A DNA stretch of 64,000 nucleotides, taken from an uncultured Eubacteriales bacterium. GTDB lineage: Bacteria > Bacillota > Clostridia > Christensenellales > Aristaeellaceae. Shown here piece by piece: positions 11,301-18,884 of this stretch (position 1 is the stretch's first letter; each line of letters opens with the position of its first letter). The stretch lies in contig OMZY01000001.1 of assembly GCA_900315675.1 (NCBI GenBank), positions 496,001 to 560,000 on the forward strand. The letters run 5' to 3'. A model generated the notes under the pieces. That model searched no databases. It was not told the DNA's origin and worked only from the letters and a program-made list of their open reading frames with translations. The position numbers were made by a program, and so were the translations under genes.

Positions 11301-12508
11301 GCAAGCAGCAACAGACACAGTACGCTGTCCATTTGTCCCCATGCGGCACTGTTGATTACTGTGGCAGGGTTGAACAAGGCGACCAGCAGGAAAAGGAAGC
11401 AGGACTGTTCGCCGACCGTATGCTGGCTGACCAGAAGCTTATATACGATCCAGCATCCGGCAAGATCACACAGAGACGGAATGAACCGGAAAATGATCCT
11501 GTTAGCCGCTGAGCCGGCATTGATCCATCCGGAGACGAGGGAATTCAGCCCCAGTACATAGGTGTATAAGGGCGGATAGTCGCAGAAGCCTGTTTTCTCA
11601 TAAAACAGGATCGGACCCTCTTTTGCCATGGTTCCGCCCCAGCTCACAAAGCATACGACATCCACCTGATATCCTTCCACCAGGTATGCGATGATTAAGC
11701 GCAGCGTAAGGGCGGAAAGCATTGCGGGCAGCAGGTATGAAAGGGTGATTTTCTTCCCTGTGTTTTCAATCCGGTTTTTCTGATGATGACAGATATGAAT
11801 CAGTGAAAGACTGAAATACAGATAGATCATACTGATGACAATCAGCCATGCATAAAAAGGAACAGCCGGACCGGAATCTTCATCATCCTCTTCCTCGTCA
11901 AAATCATAGGAAGTTTCCCTGTACCACCGGTCTGCGATCAGATCACCCGGTACGCTGTCCACTTTTGTGAGCGAAAGGTCGGCAAAAGAAGCTTTGCCTG
12001 TGCTGACGCCGCTGTAACCGCCCAGGCGCGCCAGAACCACAATGGATCTTTGCTCCGGACCTGTTTCACCGTAATACTCTATATATTCCCATTCATCTTC
12101 AGTGTTGAAACACTCATCGCTGAAAGCGTAGATTCCCTCAATACTCAGATTGGCGCCGTGTATACCGTCCACTCCGTCTGCACGGATATAGCCGCTGAGC
12201 CTGTAAAGCGTTTCAGGTTCAACAGCAACACTCTGTGCGAAACGGGCGTCGTTCTCGGCAATATTCTGGATGGTGATGATATGACGGTGAACATCATCCC
12301 CTTCCGACGCACCGAAGACACTGTATCCGGAATTAAGAAAATAAGCGTCTGTATACCAGTACGCAGGAAGTCCTTCGCTGTCCAGCTCTGCAAAATCGCC
12401 ATTCTGCAGCAGATTCCGGCTTTCACCTTCGCAATAACCGACGGAGAAAAGCAGGAAAAGAATCAGAACAGCTGCCAGTATCTGTTTAAACCGCCTGAAA
12501 AAAAACAA
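8336..12508 (-). CDS. Giant membrane protein with two GT-C glycosyltransferase modules (second is PMT-like)
   Basis: A 1390-residue envelope protein. Visible in order: a signal peptide (residues 1-27); a beta-rich domain resembling a carbohydrate-binding jelly roll (about 30-170, LLQNGDFAELDSEGLPAYW); a multi-pass GT-C-like module (about 215-690) with Asp near 282 and DYPPLYTY near 309; a linker; a discoidin-like domain (about 785-920); and a second multi-pass module with FDEIYHART near 961 and TSHPPLGK, the hallmark of the PMT protein-mannosyltransferase family. Such enzymes use lipid-linked sugars to modify proteins or polymers outside the membrane; donor and acceptor here are unknown. The start appears to be TTG with AGGA about 11 bases upstream. 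It sits inside an otherwise housekeeping operon, 17 bases after yraN. Confidence 0.85.
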   Translation of the reverse strand: MFFFRRFKQILAAVLILFLLFSVGYCEGESRNLLQNGDFAELDSEGLPAYWYTDAYFLNSGYSVFGASEGDDVHRHIITIQNIAENDARFAQSVAVEPETLYRLSGYIRADGVDGIHGANLSIEGIYAFSDECFNTEDEWEYIEYYGETGPEQRSIVVLARLGGYSGVSTGKASFADLSLTKVDSVPGDLIADRWYRETSYDFDEEEDDEDSGPAVPFYAWLIVISMIYLYFSLSLIHICHHQKNRIENTGKKITLSYLLPAMLSALTLRLIIAYLVEGYQVDVVCFVSWGGTMAKEGPILFYEKTGFCDYPPLYTYVLGLNSLVSGWINAGSAANRIIFRFIPSLCDLAGCWIVYKLLVSQHTVGEQSCFLFLLVALFNPATVINSAAWGQMDSVLCLLLLAVSVFAVKGNWKAALPLYVIAVLVKPQALMLGPLGLIYILLTYIHNPETRKPIHRGILFSFITLAAGIIPFSLQQNWDWLINLYSRTLQSYPYATLNTANFYYLLGGNWNSITNSAHTLAPVFLGLLSIGYSLWWYFRNENSANRLTETILCFVFALLFILCAFLKASWAWTGGLAMVFAFMIVLSPAIRSRDIRLLPWLGGLLYILLYVFGIKMHERYIFPALLLLAAAWAIFRDRRILYILLLFTVTTVINEGIVLDNSIRLGSGQGHLNSDTVWLADILSLLNITGALYAVWLSPKLSAAKPVQSENVTTADVSETDGSVQTLPGMAENEAETSATVKDHKYDRSLHWKRLDTICLSVITVIYSVVSLLTLGSTKAPQNAWTSSSPKEEIIFDLGEYRDDFEILYHAQVSKKNFSFSVSKDGLNWEDETWAQMAEGQCWKWKYVTASSYNDETEDIVFTPGPAISNVVHFSGRYVRLTAQQIGLTLNEILFRTEAGEILPVKVAGRTGEEPESVLFSDPAALTDEQDTLEQLPAFPGSKESLETPAQPSWWNSTYFDEIYHARTGFEFLHGQVPYETSHPPLGKVLISLSISVFGMTPFGWRFAGAFAGILMLPGMYLLGKQLTKKTGLAVTACLLMALDCQHLTQTQIATIDSFPVLFIIFAYFFMLRFMQTDFLHTKIESSLIPLAFSGLFMGLSISSKWIGIYAGAGLAVLFFLHCFRVIRADTARDGSAYGKDIRRTLILCLWCILFFVIVPVLIYLLSYIPYFAYKAGKIHSLKDYILDVWNSQVGMFKYHSQRKLGMDHPFYSPWWEWPVIGKPMYYASHEYIPAGFTLRHSIFCFGNPAIWYCGLAALAYCIYRLAISRRYALEGTDYLWHFRSRNADHRFSFILIGLLAQYLPWVLVPRGTYIYHYFASIPFLMLAIIMCFDQDHPKYRRLVNTALVLYILAVAVFFVLLFPYACGLNVTTGWLDIGRHLLHVWYTN

Positions 12509-12525
12509 TCGTCAACGCATCCTTT

Positions 12526-12894
12526 CTATCGGAAGAAGATTCCGCCGGGCTGAAAAGCATTCGGGATATACAGCATATCATCCGGCCGTACCTCTATAAC
12601 ATCAAAACGAACAGGGCGGTTCAGCCATTCCTTATGAATCAGGTATAAAGTGGCCGCTCTGGCAATCCGACGCTGTTTTTGCGGTGTTACGGCTGCAATA
12701 CCCATGCCCGGGACAGCGGTCATTCGTGTCTTCACTTCCACAAAAACCACTGCATTCCGATCCAGCATGATCAGATCAATTTCGCCTGCTTTGGTTTTAT
12801 ACCGGCTTTCAAGCAGCCTCATCCCGTAATGCTGCTCCAGCCACTCTGCGGCAATGTCCTCGCCGAGCAATCCGGTTTCATAGGTGTGTTTCAT
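12526..12894 (-). CDS. yraN: YraN, UPF0102 endonuclease-fold protein
   Basis: Small 122-residue protein with a restriction-endonuclease-like core. GEID at 37-40 and FVEVK at 51-55 supply the acidic and lysine residues typical of the fold, and RVRFDVIEV-type C-terminal strands follow. Its cellular substrate is not established. The start codon overlaps the rnhB stop by 4 bases, which matches the usual rnhB-yraN pairing in Firmicutes and suggests coupled translation. Confidence 0.93.
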   Translation of the reverse strand: MKHTYETGLLGEDIAAEWLEQHYGMRLLESRYKTKAGEIDLIMLDRNAVVFVEVKTRMTAVPGMGIAAVTPQKQRRIARAATLYLIHKEWLNRPVRFDVIEVRPDDMLYIPNAFQPGGIFFR

Positions 12895-13502
12895 ACAAAA
12901 TGCGTAATAAAGCTCCTGCGATGAACCGGGCAGGGTCCGATTCTTTTCAGGGCATCTATATGTTCTTTCGTTCCGTATCCTTTGTTGCGGGCAAATCCGT
13001 ATTCAGGATAAAGCTTGTCCAGTTCAATCATCTGCCTGTCTCTGATCACTTTGGCGACAATGCTTGCTGCGGCAATGGAATAGGAAGTGGCGTCCCCTTT
13101 GATAATAGGAATTTCCTTCCCTTTCAGACCGAGCTTTGTTACGGCATCCACCAGGAAAATATCAGCCGGAACTTCCGATGCGGCCTTACGCATCGCGTTT
13201 TTGGTGGCTTCCAGAATATTGATCCGGTCAATTTCCTCAGGGGAGATCTCCCCTACGCCGACATACAGGGCATGTTTCATAATCTCTTCAAAGACCTTTT
13301 CACGTCTGCTTTCGCTTAGCTTTTTACTGTCGTCAATCCAGGGGATAACGGGATCTTCAGGCATAACAACGCAGGCAGTTACAACATTGCCGGCAAGCGG
13401 TCCGCGACCGACTTCATCCATGCCGGCAACAACCAGTCCGTTCTGTCTGTACTGCAGGTCATATGCCATCAGTTCCCCGGCACGTGCATTACGGTCAATC
13501 AT
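12891..13502 (-). CDS. rnhB: Ribonuclease HII
   Basis: Cuts the RNA strand of RNA-DNA hybrids and incises single ribonucleotides in DNA. The active-site carboxylates are present at the expected spacing: Asp29 and Glu30 in GMDEVGRGPLAG, Asp119 in FLVDAV and Asp137 in KGDA. The 203-residue length is typical. The ATG at 13502 has GGAG 10 bases upstream. The gene lies 20 bases after rbgA, as in B. subtilis (ylqF-rnhB). Confidence 0.97.
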   Translation of the reverse strand: MIDRNARAGELMAYDLQYRQNGLVVAGMDEVGRGPLAGNVVTACVVMPEDPVIPWIDDSKKLSESRREKVFEEIMKHALYVGVGEISPEEIDRINILEATKNAMRKAASEVPADIFLVDAVTKLGLKGKEIPIIKGDATSYSIAAASIVAKVIRDRQMIELDKLYPEYGFARNKGYGTKEHIDALKRIGPCPVHRRSFITHFV

Positions 13503-13522
13503 ATAAATGTTTCTCCTGTCAA

Positions 13523-14395
13523 TTATGTTTCTGCGGCGCTTTGCGGAGGCGCTTCAAAGGTGATTCTGCCAAGCTTTCCGGCACGGTATTCATCAAGAAC
13601 AACACTGCAGCAGCGGTCATAGTCAAAACGTCCGCCCTTCAGCAGCCAGCCTCTTCCTGTGCATACAGCTTCCAGCAGTTCCGCCCCCTTCAGACTTGTA
13701 TCCTGCAGATGCAGACGTTCCGCCACAGTTTCCGGTACAAGGGCGCACAATTCCTCCAGCAGGTGAATGGTCAGTTCACCGGTGTCCACAATATCGTCCT
13801 TGATGGAACCGATATAGCAAAGCCTGCGTGCGGAAAGCTGGTCATCCAGTCTTGGCCAGAGAAGTCCGGGAGTATCAAGCAGTTCCAGATAAGGGGTTAT
13901 TTTCACCCACTGATTACTTTTGGTTACCCCGGGACGGTCGCCTGTCTGTGTGACAGACCGTCCGTACAGCCGGTTGATCATTGTGCTTTTCCCTACATTG
14001 GGAATGCCGGCAATCATCGCACGTACGGTTTTGCGGACGCCCTTTTCCAGGGATTTATCAACGATTTCCCGCGTTGCTTTTTCAATCAGGCCGATGGTTT
14101 CTTTTCCCTTCATCATGCTGGCATTTGTAAGATGGGCTTCGATCCCCTGCTGCTGATAGTACTGGAGCCATTTTCGATTCATTGCCGGATCCGCCAGGTC
14201 TGATTTGTTCAGAAACAGCAGATGACGTTTGCGCGTAATCATGTCCGCCAGCTCGGGATTTCTGCTGGAATAGGGCAAACGGGCGTCACAAAGCTCAATG
14301 ATCAGGTCAATTCTTTTGATCTGATCCTGAAGCTGGCGCTTTGTTTTGGCCATATGCCCCGGATACCAGTTGATCTTCGCTTTGTTTTCGCTCAT
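13523..14395 (-). CDS. rbgA: RbgA (YlqF), ribosome-assembly GTPase
   Basis: Circularly permuted GTPase needed for late assembly of the 50S subunit. The permuted motif order is visible: G4 NKSD at 63-66, then G1 GIPNVGKST at 130-138, then G3 DTPG at 174-177. It starts INWYPGHMAKTKR, typical of YlqF. The ATG at 14395 is chosen because the protein there matches the family start. An in-frame extension to 14494 has no ribosome-binding site and reads like a leader. It is the first gene of the long minus-strand operon. Its usual neighbour rplS is present too, but as a separate unit 4 kb upstream. Confidence 0.96.
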   Translation of the reverse strand: MSENKAKINWYPGHMAKTKRQLQDQIKRIDLIIELCDARLPYSSRNPELADMITRKRHLLFLNKSDLADPAMNRKWLQYYQQQGIEAHLTNASMMKGKETIGLIEKATREIVDKSLEKGVRKTVRAMIAGIPNVGKSTMINRLYGRSVTQTGDRPGVTKSNQWVKITPYLELLDTPGLLWPRLDDQLSARRLCYIGSIKDDIVDTGELTIHLLEELCALVPETVAERLHLQDTSLKGAELLEAVCTGRGWLLKGGRFDYDRCCSVVLDEYRAGKLGRITFEAPPQSAAET

Positions 14396-14541
14396 TTTAA
14401 GTTCACATCCTTTGCTGAAGACTGCTCTGAAAGGATTACGGGTCCGGTTTTTATACAGGAAATGTTTTATATCCGTACAAATCATATAATACACAGCTTT
14501 TACATCACTCGCCGCGCTGCTTTCAGAAAAATCACTTCATT

Positions 14542-14570
14542 ATATTATGAAAAAAAAGAACTTCAGTCAA
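14542..14570 (-). promoter_or_regulatory. Sigma-A-type promoter for the rbgA-hslU operon
   Basis: TTGACT (14565-14570) and TAATAT (14542-14547), separated by 17 bases, read on the minus strand. The predicted transcript starts near 14535 and leaves an approximately 140-base 5' leader before the rbgA ATG. Confidence 0.65.
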
Positions 14571-14602
14571 GGCGAACAAAGCAACCTTCCTGATATAAAG
14601 CA

Positions 14603-14637
14603 AAAAAATATACCGGCGGCATTTTCAGACCGCCGGT
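14603..14637 (-). terminator. Terminator of the DUF4230 gene cluster
   Basis: Minus-strand stem ACCGGCGG / CCGCCGGT followed after two bases by seven T residues. The upstream arm overlaps the last codons and stop of the DUF4230 gene, so the hairpin is partly coding. Confidence 0.9.
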
Positions 14638-15245
14638 TCGTTCTGTCTTACGAATTCAAACTCATAATGTCTTTCGCCGAAGTTTTCGAGCCACTGACAG
14701 ATGGTGTCTTCGAAAGATTTACGGATATCTTCCCATGCTCTCTCGGAATGCTGTTTTTCCGTAATATACTGTTCACGGCATTTGAGCTTTTGTTCGTTCA
14801 GCAGTGTCTCGGCACTTTTCTCAATGGCTTTGGAAAAGAAGTTGTTTTTGTTGATTTCCAGGGCTTCAATTCCGTCGTTCAGTATTTCGGGATCCGGCAG
14901 CTCAAAAATGATCCTGTCACTGTCGGTAGTCATAACCACCTTGCTCAGATCGATTCCGACGCTGGCGGTATACCTGTACCGGATAGTTGTGGATCCGACA
15001 GTTCCGAGGATGACAACATTTGTTTTTGCCTCAAGAATTCCTTCTTCATCGATCGTAGTTACTTCGAGACGTTTGCTTGATTCCAGTTTCTGCTCCAGTA
15101 TCATGCTCTGAACACGTATTTCTCCGGCTGCGTCCGGCATAATACGCCGGATGAGCGTACGCGCCAGGGGCAGCAGCAGAATCACCAGAATGATGATCAG
15201 TGCTTTGGATAGCAGAGAAAGCAGCCATTTTCCCGTTTTTTTCAT
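14625..15245 (-). CDS. DUF4230-family membrane-anchored protein
   Basis: 206 residues: a single N-terminal membrane helix (about 8-28) followed by an exposed domain with the DUF4230 pattern, that is, strands around LEVTTIDEEGILEAK and a run leading to DRIIFELPDPEIL, then a long basic/acidic helix. Function of the family is unknown. The ATG has GAGGAG 8 bases upstream, and that site overlaps the stop of the preceding 56-residue ORF, so the two are probably coupled. The terminator directly after it marks the end of the GH3-DUF2461-small ORF-DUF4230 cluster. Confidence 0.75.
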   Translation of the reverse strand: MKKTGKWLLSLLSKALIIILVILLLPLARTLIRRIMPDAAGEIRVQSMILEQKLESSKRLEVTTIDEEGILEAKTNVVILGTVGSTTIRYRYTASVGIDLSKVVMTTDSDRIIFELPDPEILNDGIEALEINKNNFFSKAIEKSAETLLNEQKLKCREQYITEKQHSERAWEDIRKSFEDTICQWLENFGERHYEFEFVRQNEPAV

Positions 15246-15253
15246 AGTTCTCC

Positions 15254-15424
15254 TCAGGCCACGGTCATCATGGCAAGCACCGGTATCAGCACATAGGTAA
15301 TCAGAAAGTAAAGAACCGTCAGGGCACCGATCAGCATCAGGATTTTCCCGGCAAAGGGTATCCTGCGGAATCGTTCCCTTTCTTCCCTCTGACGGGGATC
15401 ATGGGGTTTCATCATTCTCTTCAT
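15254..15424 (-). CDS. Small single-pass membrane protein, 56 residues
   Basis: An uninterrupted small ORF fills the gap between DUF2461 and DUF4230. It begins with a positively charged segment (MKRMMKPHDPRQREERERF) and has one hydrophobic helix at about residues 26-52 (ILMLIGALTVLYFLI), ending MMTVA. The basic start predicts the N-terminus inside. The ribosome-binding site (GGAAAGAG) is moderate. Its stop lies 8 bases before the DUF4230 ATG and overlaps that gene's ribosome-binding site, which supports real translation. No family is recognised; a partner role with the DUF4230 membrane protein is only an inference. Confidence 0.6.
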   Translation of the reverse strand: MKRMMKPHDPRQREERERFRRIPFAGKILMLIGALTVLYFLITYVLIPVLAMMTVA

Positions 15425-15454
15425 GCCTGCCACTCTTTCCGCATTATCAAAGCT

Positions 15455-16138
15455 TTATTGCTGAAGTTCATCAACATATCCCCTCAGCAATTGATATAAC
15501 GGTGCAAGTGTACGGAAATCTTTCCGTACTTCCTTCAAAACCCGGTCGGAAAATGCCCACTGCCAGTCGGGATTATATTTGCCAACATATATTTCCCGGC
15601 CGGTATACCAGGGTTTCAGTCTGGCCGGTATTTCAGCAGGAATCTCCATCCGTTTGAAAAATGAACCGTTCAGAATCAGTTTGTGTCTTGCCAGCTCCAG
15701 GTCATCAATCAGCGCCAGGGTGCCGGCCGGATTGGCCCGCATATGTTTCCGGAACTGATCCATCAGTTCCCTGTTTTCACCCCAGATTCCCAGTCCCCAT
15801 CCCAGCCTGTCGGGACCGAACTCAAAATAATACATCAGGCTCTTGTCACGCGGTTCTGCCGCTCTTCTGAAAAGAAACCAGTGATGATCCCTGTAGGGAC
15901 TTTTATCTCTGGAAAACCGTGTGTCGCGATGGATTCGGGAAAGGCATTTATAGGGGCGGATCTCCATCAGGGGATCGATTTTTCTCATATCATCTGCCAG
16001 ATCGGTAATCAATTCATAAAACGGCGTCTGCACAGTTTCCACATATCTGTCATGATGTTCGTGGAAATAGGCGGTTTCATTGTGGAACTTCAGATCAAGC
16101 AGAAACTGGATTGTTTCGTCGGTAAAACCTGTGAACAT
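15455..16138 (-). CDS. DUF2461 (TIGR02453) family protein
   Basis: 227 residues with the family layout: FLLDLKFHNETAYFHEHHDRY at the start, a central block KCLSRIHRDTRFSRDKSPYRDHHWF, and C-terminal YVGKYNPDWQW. The biochemical role of this widespread family is unknown. GGAGG sits 6 bases before the ATG. It lies between the GH3 glycosidase and the small membrane genes, on the same strand with short gaps, so co-transcription is likely; the context does not explain its role. Confidence 0.88.
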   Translation of the reverse strand: MFTGFTDETIQFLLDLKFHNETAYFHEHHDRYVETVQTPFYELITDLADDMRKIDPLMEIRPYKCLSRIHRDTRFSRDKSPYRDHHWFLFRRAAEPRDKSLMYYFEFGPDRLGWGLGIWGENRELMDQFRKHMRANPAGTLALIDDLELARHKLILNGSFFKRMEIPAEIPARLKPWYTGREIYVGKYNPDWQWAFSDRVLKEVRKDFRTLAPLYQLLRGYVDELQQ

Positions 16139-16187
16139 ATTGATCCTCCGGAAAGCATACCAAAGTCTTTTGTGAATGAGGACGCTA

Positions 16188-18260
16188 TTATCTGTGAATG
16201 ATCACAGGGCTGCAGTCTCCGTTGAATGACTGATCCGGATCCGGCTGACCGAGACCGATATACAGCGTATAATGATCCGCTGTGATCCGGTCGCCCTGTT
16301 CGTTCACAACCGTATTTGTCAGAGAATCAAGCCGGATGGAAACAGATTTTGTTTCTCCGGCCTGCAGACTGACCTTGCCGAATCCGCAAAGTCTGGGATG
16401 GAGCGGAGCCAAGGGACTGTCACAGGCGACATAGACCTGTACAAGGGCGTCTCCTGCATAACTGCCGTTATTACTAACCTCAGCCCTGATTTCATTGCCT
16501 GCTTCATCTGCTTTTGTAACGGAATAGTCTGTATAACTGAGTCCGTATCCGAAGGGATAAAGCGGTTTGCCGGTGAAATAGCGATAGGTGCGGTTTGCCA
16601 TACTGTAATCTTCGAAGTCCGGAAGATCACTGATATCGGTATAGAATGTGAGCGGAAGATGTCCGCTGAAATTCTTTTCACCGAACAGGAGTTCAGCCAA
16701 AGCTGTTCCGCCTGCCTGGCCGGGATACCAGGTGAATACTTTTGCGTTTCCGCCCGGAACGTTCAGGCTAGATCCGGCCGAGATGACGGTAATCAGCTTT
16801 CTGGCACTCCTTTGCAGGGTATCAAGCAGATGACGCTGCGTTTCCGGAATCAGCAGATCTTTCTTATCTCCGCTGAAATACTCGTTTCCTGTATCGCCTT
16901 CCTCGCCTTCCAGTCCGGCGTCCAGACCCAGGCAGGCAATCGTAACGTCAGCAGCTTCGGCATACATGGCTGCCTCAGCCAGCCGGTCATCCGCCTGGGA
17001 CAGGCCGGAAGTCCTGTCTTTAAACAGATGGCATCCCAGACTGTACAGCAGACGGATTCCGTGCTTTTCACAGTAGCGTCTGAGCCCTTCCAGGAAAGTG
17101 ACATACCGGCTGCTTGTGCCGTTATAGTTCCCTTCCAGTGCGGGAATGCTGTCCGCGTTGGGACCGATAACGGCTATGGTACGGATGTACTCAGGATTCA
17201 GCGGCAGAATGCCGTCATTCTCAAGCAGTACCATGCTCTTTTCAGCGGCTTCCAGGGCCAGCGCGGCATGTTCATCCGTGTCGTTGTCCGTAACCGGAAT
17301 ACGGTCATATTCACAGTCATCTGCGAACAGGCCGAGCAGGAATCTGGTGGTAAAAAGCCTTTCACAGGCGGTAGTAATATCTTCTTCAGTAATCAGACCT
17401 TCCTGCAGCGCTTCCAGAATGTGGAGATAAGTGTTACCGCAGTTCAGGTCACATCCGTTTTTAATGGCCAGGGCAGCACTTTCGGGCGCGGTTGCGGTGA
17501 CTTTATGATTCACATGGAAATCACGGATGGCCCAGCAGTCACTGACCACATGACCTTTGAATCCCCATTTTTCGCGCAGTGTTTTTTTCAGAAGGGTTTC
17601 ACTGCCGCAGGCGGGTTCTCCGTTCACCCGGTTATAGGCGCCCATCACTGATTCAACTTCCGCTTCCTGTACTGTGATTTTAAATGCGGAAAGATAGGTT
17701 TCATTGAGGTCCTTCTGATTCACTCGGGCATCAAACTGATGCCGGAGGGATTCCGGACCGGAATGCACGGCGAAATGCTTGCTGCAGGCGGCGGTTTTCA
17801 GATACTTGCCGTTTCCCTGCAGTCCGCGGATAAAACGAACACCCAGTCTACCGGTCAGATAGGGATCTTCTCCGTAGGTTTCATGACCTCTGCCCCATCG
17901 CGGATCGCGGAAAATATTAATGTTCGGACTCCAGACAGTCAGTCCCTTATAAATATCCCTGTCACCGTGGCTGCTTTGTCCGTTGTATTTTGCGCGCGCT
18001 TCATCGGAAATCACGCTTGCTATCTTTTCCTGCAGGTCTTCATCAAACATGGCAGCCAGACCGATCGCCTGAGGGAATACGGTGGCGGTACCTGCGCGGG
18101 CCACACCGTGCAGCGCTTCGTTCCACCAGTTATAGGCGGGAATTCCCAGCCGGTCGATGGCAGGCGCGTCATATTTCAGCTGGGAAGCTTTCTCCTCCAG
18201 CGTCATCCGGCTGACGAGTTCCCTGGCTTTTCTGGATGCTTCCGTTCTGTCCCTCATCAT
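16188..18260 (-). CDS. Glycoside hydrolase family 3, probable beta-xylosidase/beta-glucosidase
   Basis: 690-residue GH3 enzyme with no signal peptide, so it should act in the cytoplasm on imported oligosaccharides. The N-terminal TIM barrel has YNWWNEALHGVARAG and SPNINIFRDPRWGRGHETYGEDP. The nucleophile is Asp241 in VVSDCWAI. The second GH3 domain (about 340-560) and a fibronectin-III-like C-terminal domain (from about 600, GYGLSYTDY) follow. The NWWNEALHG/SDCxAI pattern resembles GH3 xylosidases more than glucosidases, but substrate cannot be fixed by eye. The ATG has GGAGG 6 bases upstream and its own promoter at 18308-18335. Confidence 0.92.
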   Translation of the reverse strand: MMRDRTEASRKARELVSRMTLEEKASQLKYDAPAIDRLGIPAYNWWNEALHGVARAGTATVFPQAIGLAAMFDEDLQEKIASVISDEARAKYNGQSSHGDRDIYKGLTVWSPNINIFRDPRWGRGHETYGEDPYLTGRLGVRFIRGLQGNGKYLKTAACSKHFAVHSGPESLRHQFDARVNQKDLNETYLSAFKITVQEAEVESVMGAYNRVNGEPACGSETLLKKTLREKWGFKGHVVSDCWAIRDFHVNHKVTATAPESAALAIKNGCDLNCGNTYLHILEALQEGLITEEDITTACERLFTTRFLLGLFADDCEYDRIPVTDNDTDEHAALALEAAEKSMVLLENDGILPLNPEYIRTIAVIGPNADSIPALEGNYNGTSSRYVTFLEGLRRYCEKHGIRLLYSLGCHLFKDRTSGLSQADDRLAEAAMYAEAADVTIACLGLDAGLEGEEGDTGNEYFSGDKKDLLIPETQRHLLDTLQRSARKLITVISAGSSLNVPGGNAKVFTWYPGQAGGTALAELLFGEKNFSGHLPLTFYTDISDLPDFEDYSMANRTYRYFTGKPLYPFGYGLSYTDYSVTKADEAGNEIRAEVSNNGSYAGDALVQVYVACDSPLAPLHPRLCGFGKVSLQAGETKSVSIRLDSLTNTVVNEQGDRITADHYTLYIGLGQPDPDQSFNGDCSPVIIHR

Positions 18261-18307
18261 ATATATCCTCCAAACATATAATCCATCCTATATATATTCC
18301 TCAATAT

Positions 18308-18335
18308 ACAGTATGATTCCTTCTGTCTTTGTCAA
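18308..18335 (-). promoter_or_regulatory. Promoter of the GH3 gene cluster
   Basis: TTGACA (18330-18335) and TACTGT (18308-18313), 16-base spacing, minus strand, directly downstream of the rplS terminator. Confidence 0.6.
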
Positions 18336-18348
18336 TATATTCGGGCAA

Positions 18349-18381
18349 CAAAAAAACTGCTGCTCTAAGCAGCAGTTTTTT
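18349..18381 (-). terminator. Terminator of rplS
   Basis: A near-perfect 9-bp stem (ACTGCTGCT / AGCAGCAGT) with a 3-base loop. On the minus strand it is followed by seven T residues and starts 12 bases after the rplS stop; T runs on both sides make it look bidirectional. Confidence 0.92.
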
Positions 18382-18388
18382 GCACAAA

Positions 18389-18739
18389 TCAGACGCGTTT
18401 GACTTCCTTAATTTTGGCCGCCTTGCCCTGACGATCACGCAGATAGTACAGCTTGGCGCGGCGAACTTTACCATGGCGGATCAGTTCAACGTGATCCACA
18501 CGGGGAGAGTTGATCGGGAAAGTACGTTCAACACCAATGCCATAGGATACACGGCGAACAGTGAAAGTTTCACGGATGCCGCCGTTGCGCTTGGCAATAA
18601 CAGTGCCTTCGAAAGCCTGCAGACGTTCACGGTTGCCTTCAACAACCTTCACCCAGACTCGTACGGTGTCACCGACGTTGATCTGAGGCAGATCGCTGCG
18701 GATCTGTTTTGCTTCGATGGAGCGGATAATTTCGTTCAT
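18389..18739 (-). CDS. rplS: 50S ribosomal protein L19
   Basis: 116 residues, the usual L19 length, with the family core [72 protein letters not shown] and a basic tail. L19 sits at the 30S-50S interface. A strong AGGAGG lies before the ATG. The gene is monocistronic here: a good promoter about 100 bases upstream, a structured leader and a terminator immediately after. In many Firmicutes it sits in a trmD/rimM operon, which is not in view. Confidence 0.98.
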   Translation of the reverse strand: MNEIIRSIEAKQIRSDLPQINVGDTVRVWVKVVEGNRERLQAFEGTVIAKRNGGIRETFTVRRVSYGIGVERTFPINSPRVDHVELIRHGKVRRAKLYYLRDRQGKAAKIKEVKRV

Positions 18740-18781
18740 GGTTTGTGCCTCCTTCCCTCATAGACGTTCGTGACCCGGCGG

Positions 18782-18833
18782 TTCATCCGAACGGATGAAT
18801 CATCTGTTCCGGACAGAGGACCGTCCGCATAAC
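18782..18833 (-). promoter_or_regulatory. Structured 5' leader of rplS (possible L19 leader element)
   Basis: Between the predicted transcription start (about 18834) and the ribosome-binding site, the RNA can form a 7-bp hairpin with TTCATCC / GGATGAA arms (18782-18799) and a second GGAC/GTCC-based one (18811-18826). Ribosomal-protein leaders are known for rplS in Firmicutes. Whether this one belongs to that family needs a covariance search. Confidence 0.4.
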
Positions 18834-18840
18834 GACAGAT

Positions 18841-18869
18841 ATAATAACATAATTATATATGATATGCAA
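18841..18869 (-). promoter_or_regulatory. Promoter of rplS
   Basis: TTGCAT (18864-18869) and TATTAT (18841-18846) with 17-base spacing on the minus strand, in a strongly AT-rich stretch; transcription should start near 18834. Confidence 0.75.
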
Positions 18870-18884
18870 GAAGTATTTTACGTC

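Noticed and set aside
14396..14541. In-frame extension of rbgA to 14494 and a riboswitch in its leader
   Set aside because: The extension lacks a ribosome-binding site and family similarity, and the leader shows no strong conserved hairpin that I can identify.
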